From the NCBI RefSeq assembly GCF_011759605.1, contig NZ_JAAOYX010000003.1, positions 236,107-300,106 on the forward strand: a stretch of DNA of 64,000 nt. The letters are read 5' to 3'. The DNA comes from Luteibacter sp. SG786. GTDB taxonomy: Bacteria > Pseudomonadota > Gammaproteobacteria > Xanthomonadales > Rhodanobacteraceae. The position numbers and the translations under genes are program-made. Below the pieces are notes generated by a model. That model searched no databases and had not been told where the DNA came from. It saw only the letters and a program-made list of their open reading frames with translations. Positions 63,754 through 64,000 of the stretch are shown piece after piece (the stretch's first letter is position 1; each line of letters begins with the position of its first letter).

Positions 63754-64000
63754 ATGTCCTCAGAAACGATCGCGACCCTGATTGCCGACACCCTTCCCCG
63801 GGAACTGATCCTGACGATAGACGAGTTGCTGGAGGCAGGCGCTGCCAGGGCTTATCAGAAGGCGATCGACGCCTCGGACGGGCATTTGCCTCATGTGGTT
63901 GGGACGATGCGGCATTTCTGTATGAATGAAGGGTTCTACGCCGCCCTTGAGGGAAACGGCGGGGCCCCGACGCAGGTTCGAGGGAATCGCCTGGTTGTGG
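63754..64000 (+). CDS. Unknown protein, 5' part only
   Basis: The frame from the ATG at 63754 is open to the last base of the window (82 codons seen). It begins MSSETIATLIADTLPRELIL and contains DGHLPHVVGTMRHFCMNEGF. No Shine-Dalgarno is strong; an in-frame AGG lies just upstream. No family is recognised. Part of the island downstream of tRNA-Gln. Confidence 0.6.
   Translation, partial: MSSETIATLIADTLPRELILTIDELLEAGAARAYQKAIDASDGHLPHVVGTMRHFCMNEGFYAALEGNGGAPTQVRGNRLVV

Noticed and set aside
59519-64000. Second tRNA 3'-end copy (attR) within the window
   Set aside because: Searched by eye for TCGAATCCTAGTCTCCCAGC downstream and did not find it; the island end would lie beyond the window.

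Overview
The window is GC-rich DNA from a gammaproteobacterium of the order Xanthomonadales, most likely Rhodanobacteraceae (Luteibacter/Dyella-like). Three things point there: the type II secretion operon has the Xanthomonas xps order E-F-G-H-I-J-K-L-M-N-D with a lipoprotein secretin; the CRP-family gene is a close match to Xanthomonas Clp and lies beside speD; and trpG-trpD-trpC sits just upstream of clp. The genus is inference, not seen.

Layout. 1-1521: C-terminal part of a trimeric autotransporter adhesin. 1720-12342: complete T2SS operon with ATGA/GTGA overlaps, closed by a hairpin, then helicase genes hrpB and dbpA. 16367-22644 (minus strand): the most unusual locus, three tandem copies of a two-gene cassette (A then B). 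Each A encodes a 366-388-residue exported protein with a conserved core and a near-terminal Cys. Each B encodes an exported protein with a deaminase-like signature, Asp-Ala-Glu then 30 residues then Cys-x-Ser-Cys. All six genes are tightly packed or overlapping.

22820-34991 holds housekeeping and envelope genes: rluF, an ABC-2 exporter, fpr, a QEGLA-motif metallopeptidase-like gene, a secreted HExxHxxGxxH protease, maeB and aceE. 35445-36660 is a gene-free region made of a long imperfect inverted repeat with small REP elements in its centre. 36714-49742 carries small membrane proteins, lipoproteins, redox and stress genes, a MFS transporter, a ferritin-like protein, an RcsB-like regulator and two paralogous DUF2884 genes. 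49931-53187 is trpG-trpD-trpC followed by a PgpC-like phosphatase gene. 53211-59436 holds a TauE/SafE permease, a MarR-GNAT fusion, clp, speD, an extensin-like protein, coq7 and rplM-rpsI.

A tRNA-Gln(CTG) gene at 59519-59592 marks a change of character. Downstream are an XRE regulator, a large unknown protein with a possible nuclease-like core, an AlbA_2/HATPase protein and an unfinished gene, in DNA that looks less GC-rich by eye. This resembles a genomic or defence island inserted at the tRNA 3' end, but no integrase or second att site is visible.

Functionally the T2SS would export folded, Sec-translocated proteins. The secreted metalloprotease and the cassette proteins are plausible clients, but that is inference. 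Clp, in Xanthomonas a c-di-GMP-responsive regulator of secreted factors, is the obvious candidate global regulator of such genes.
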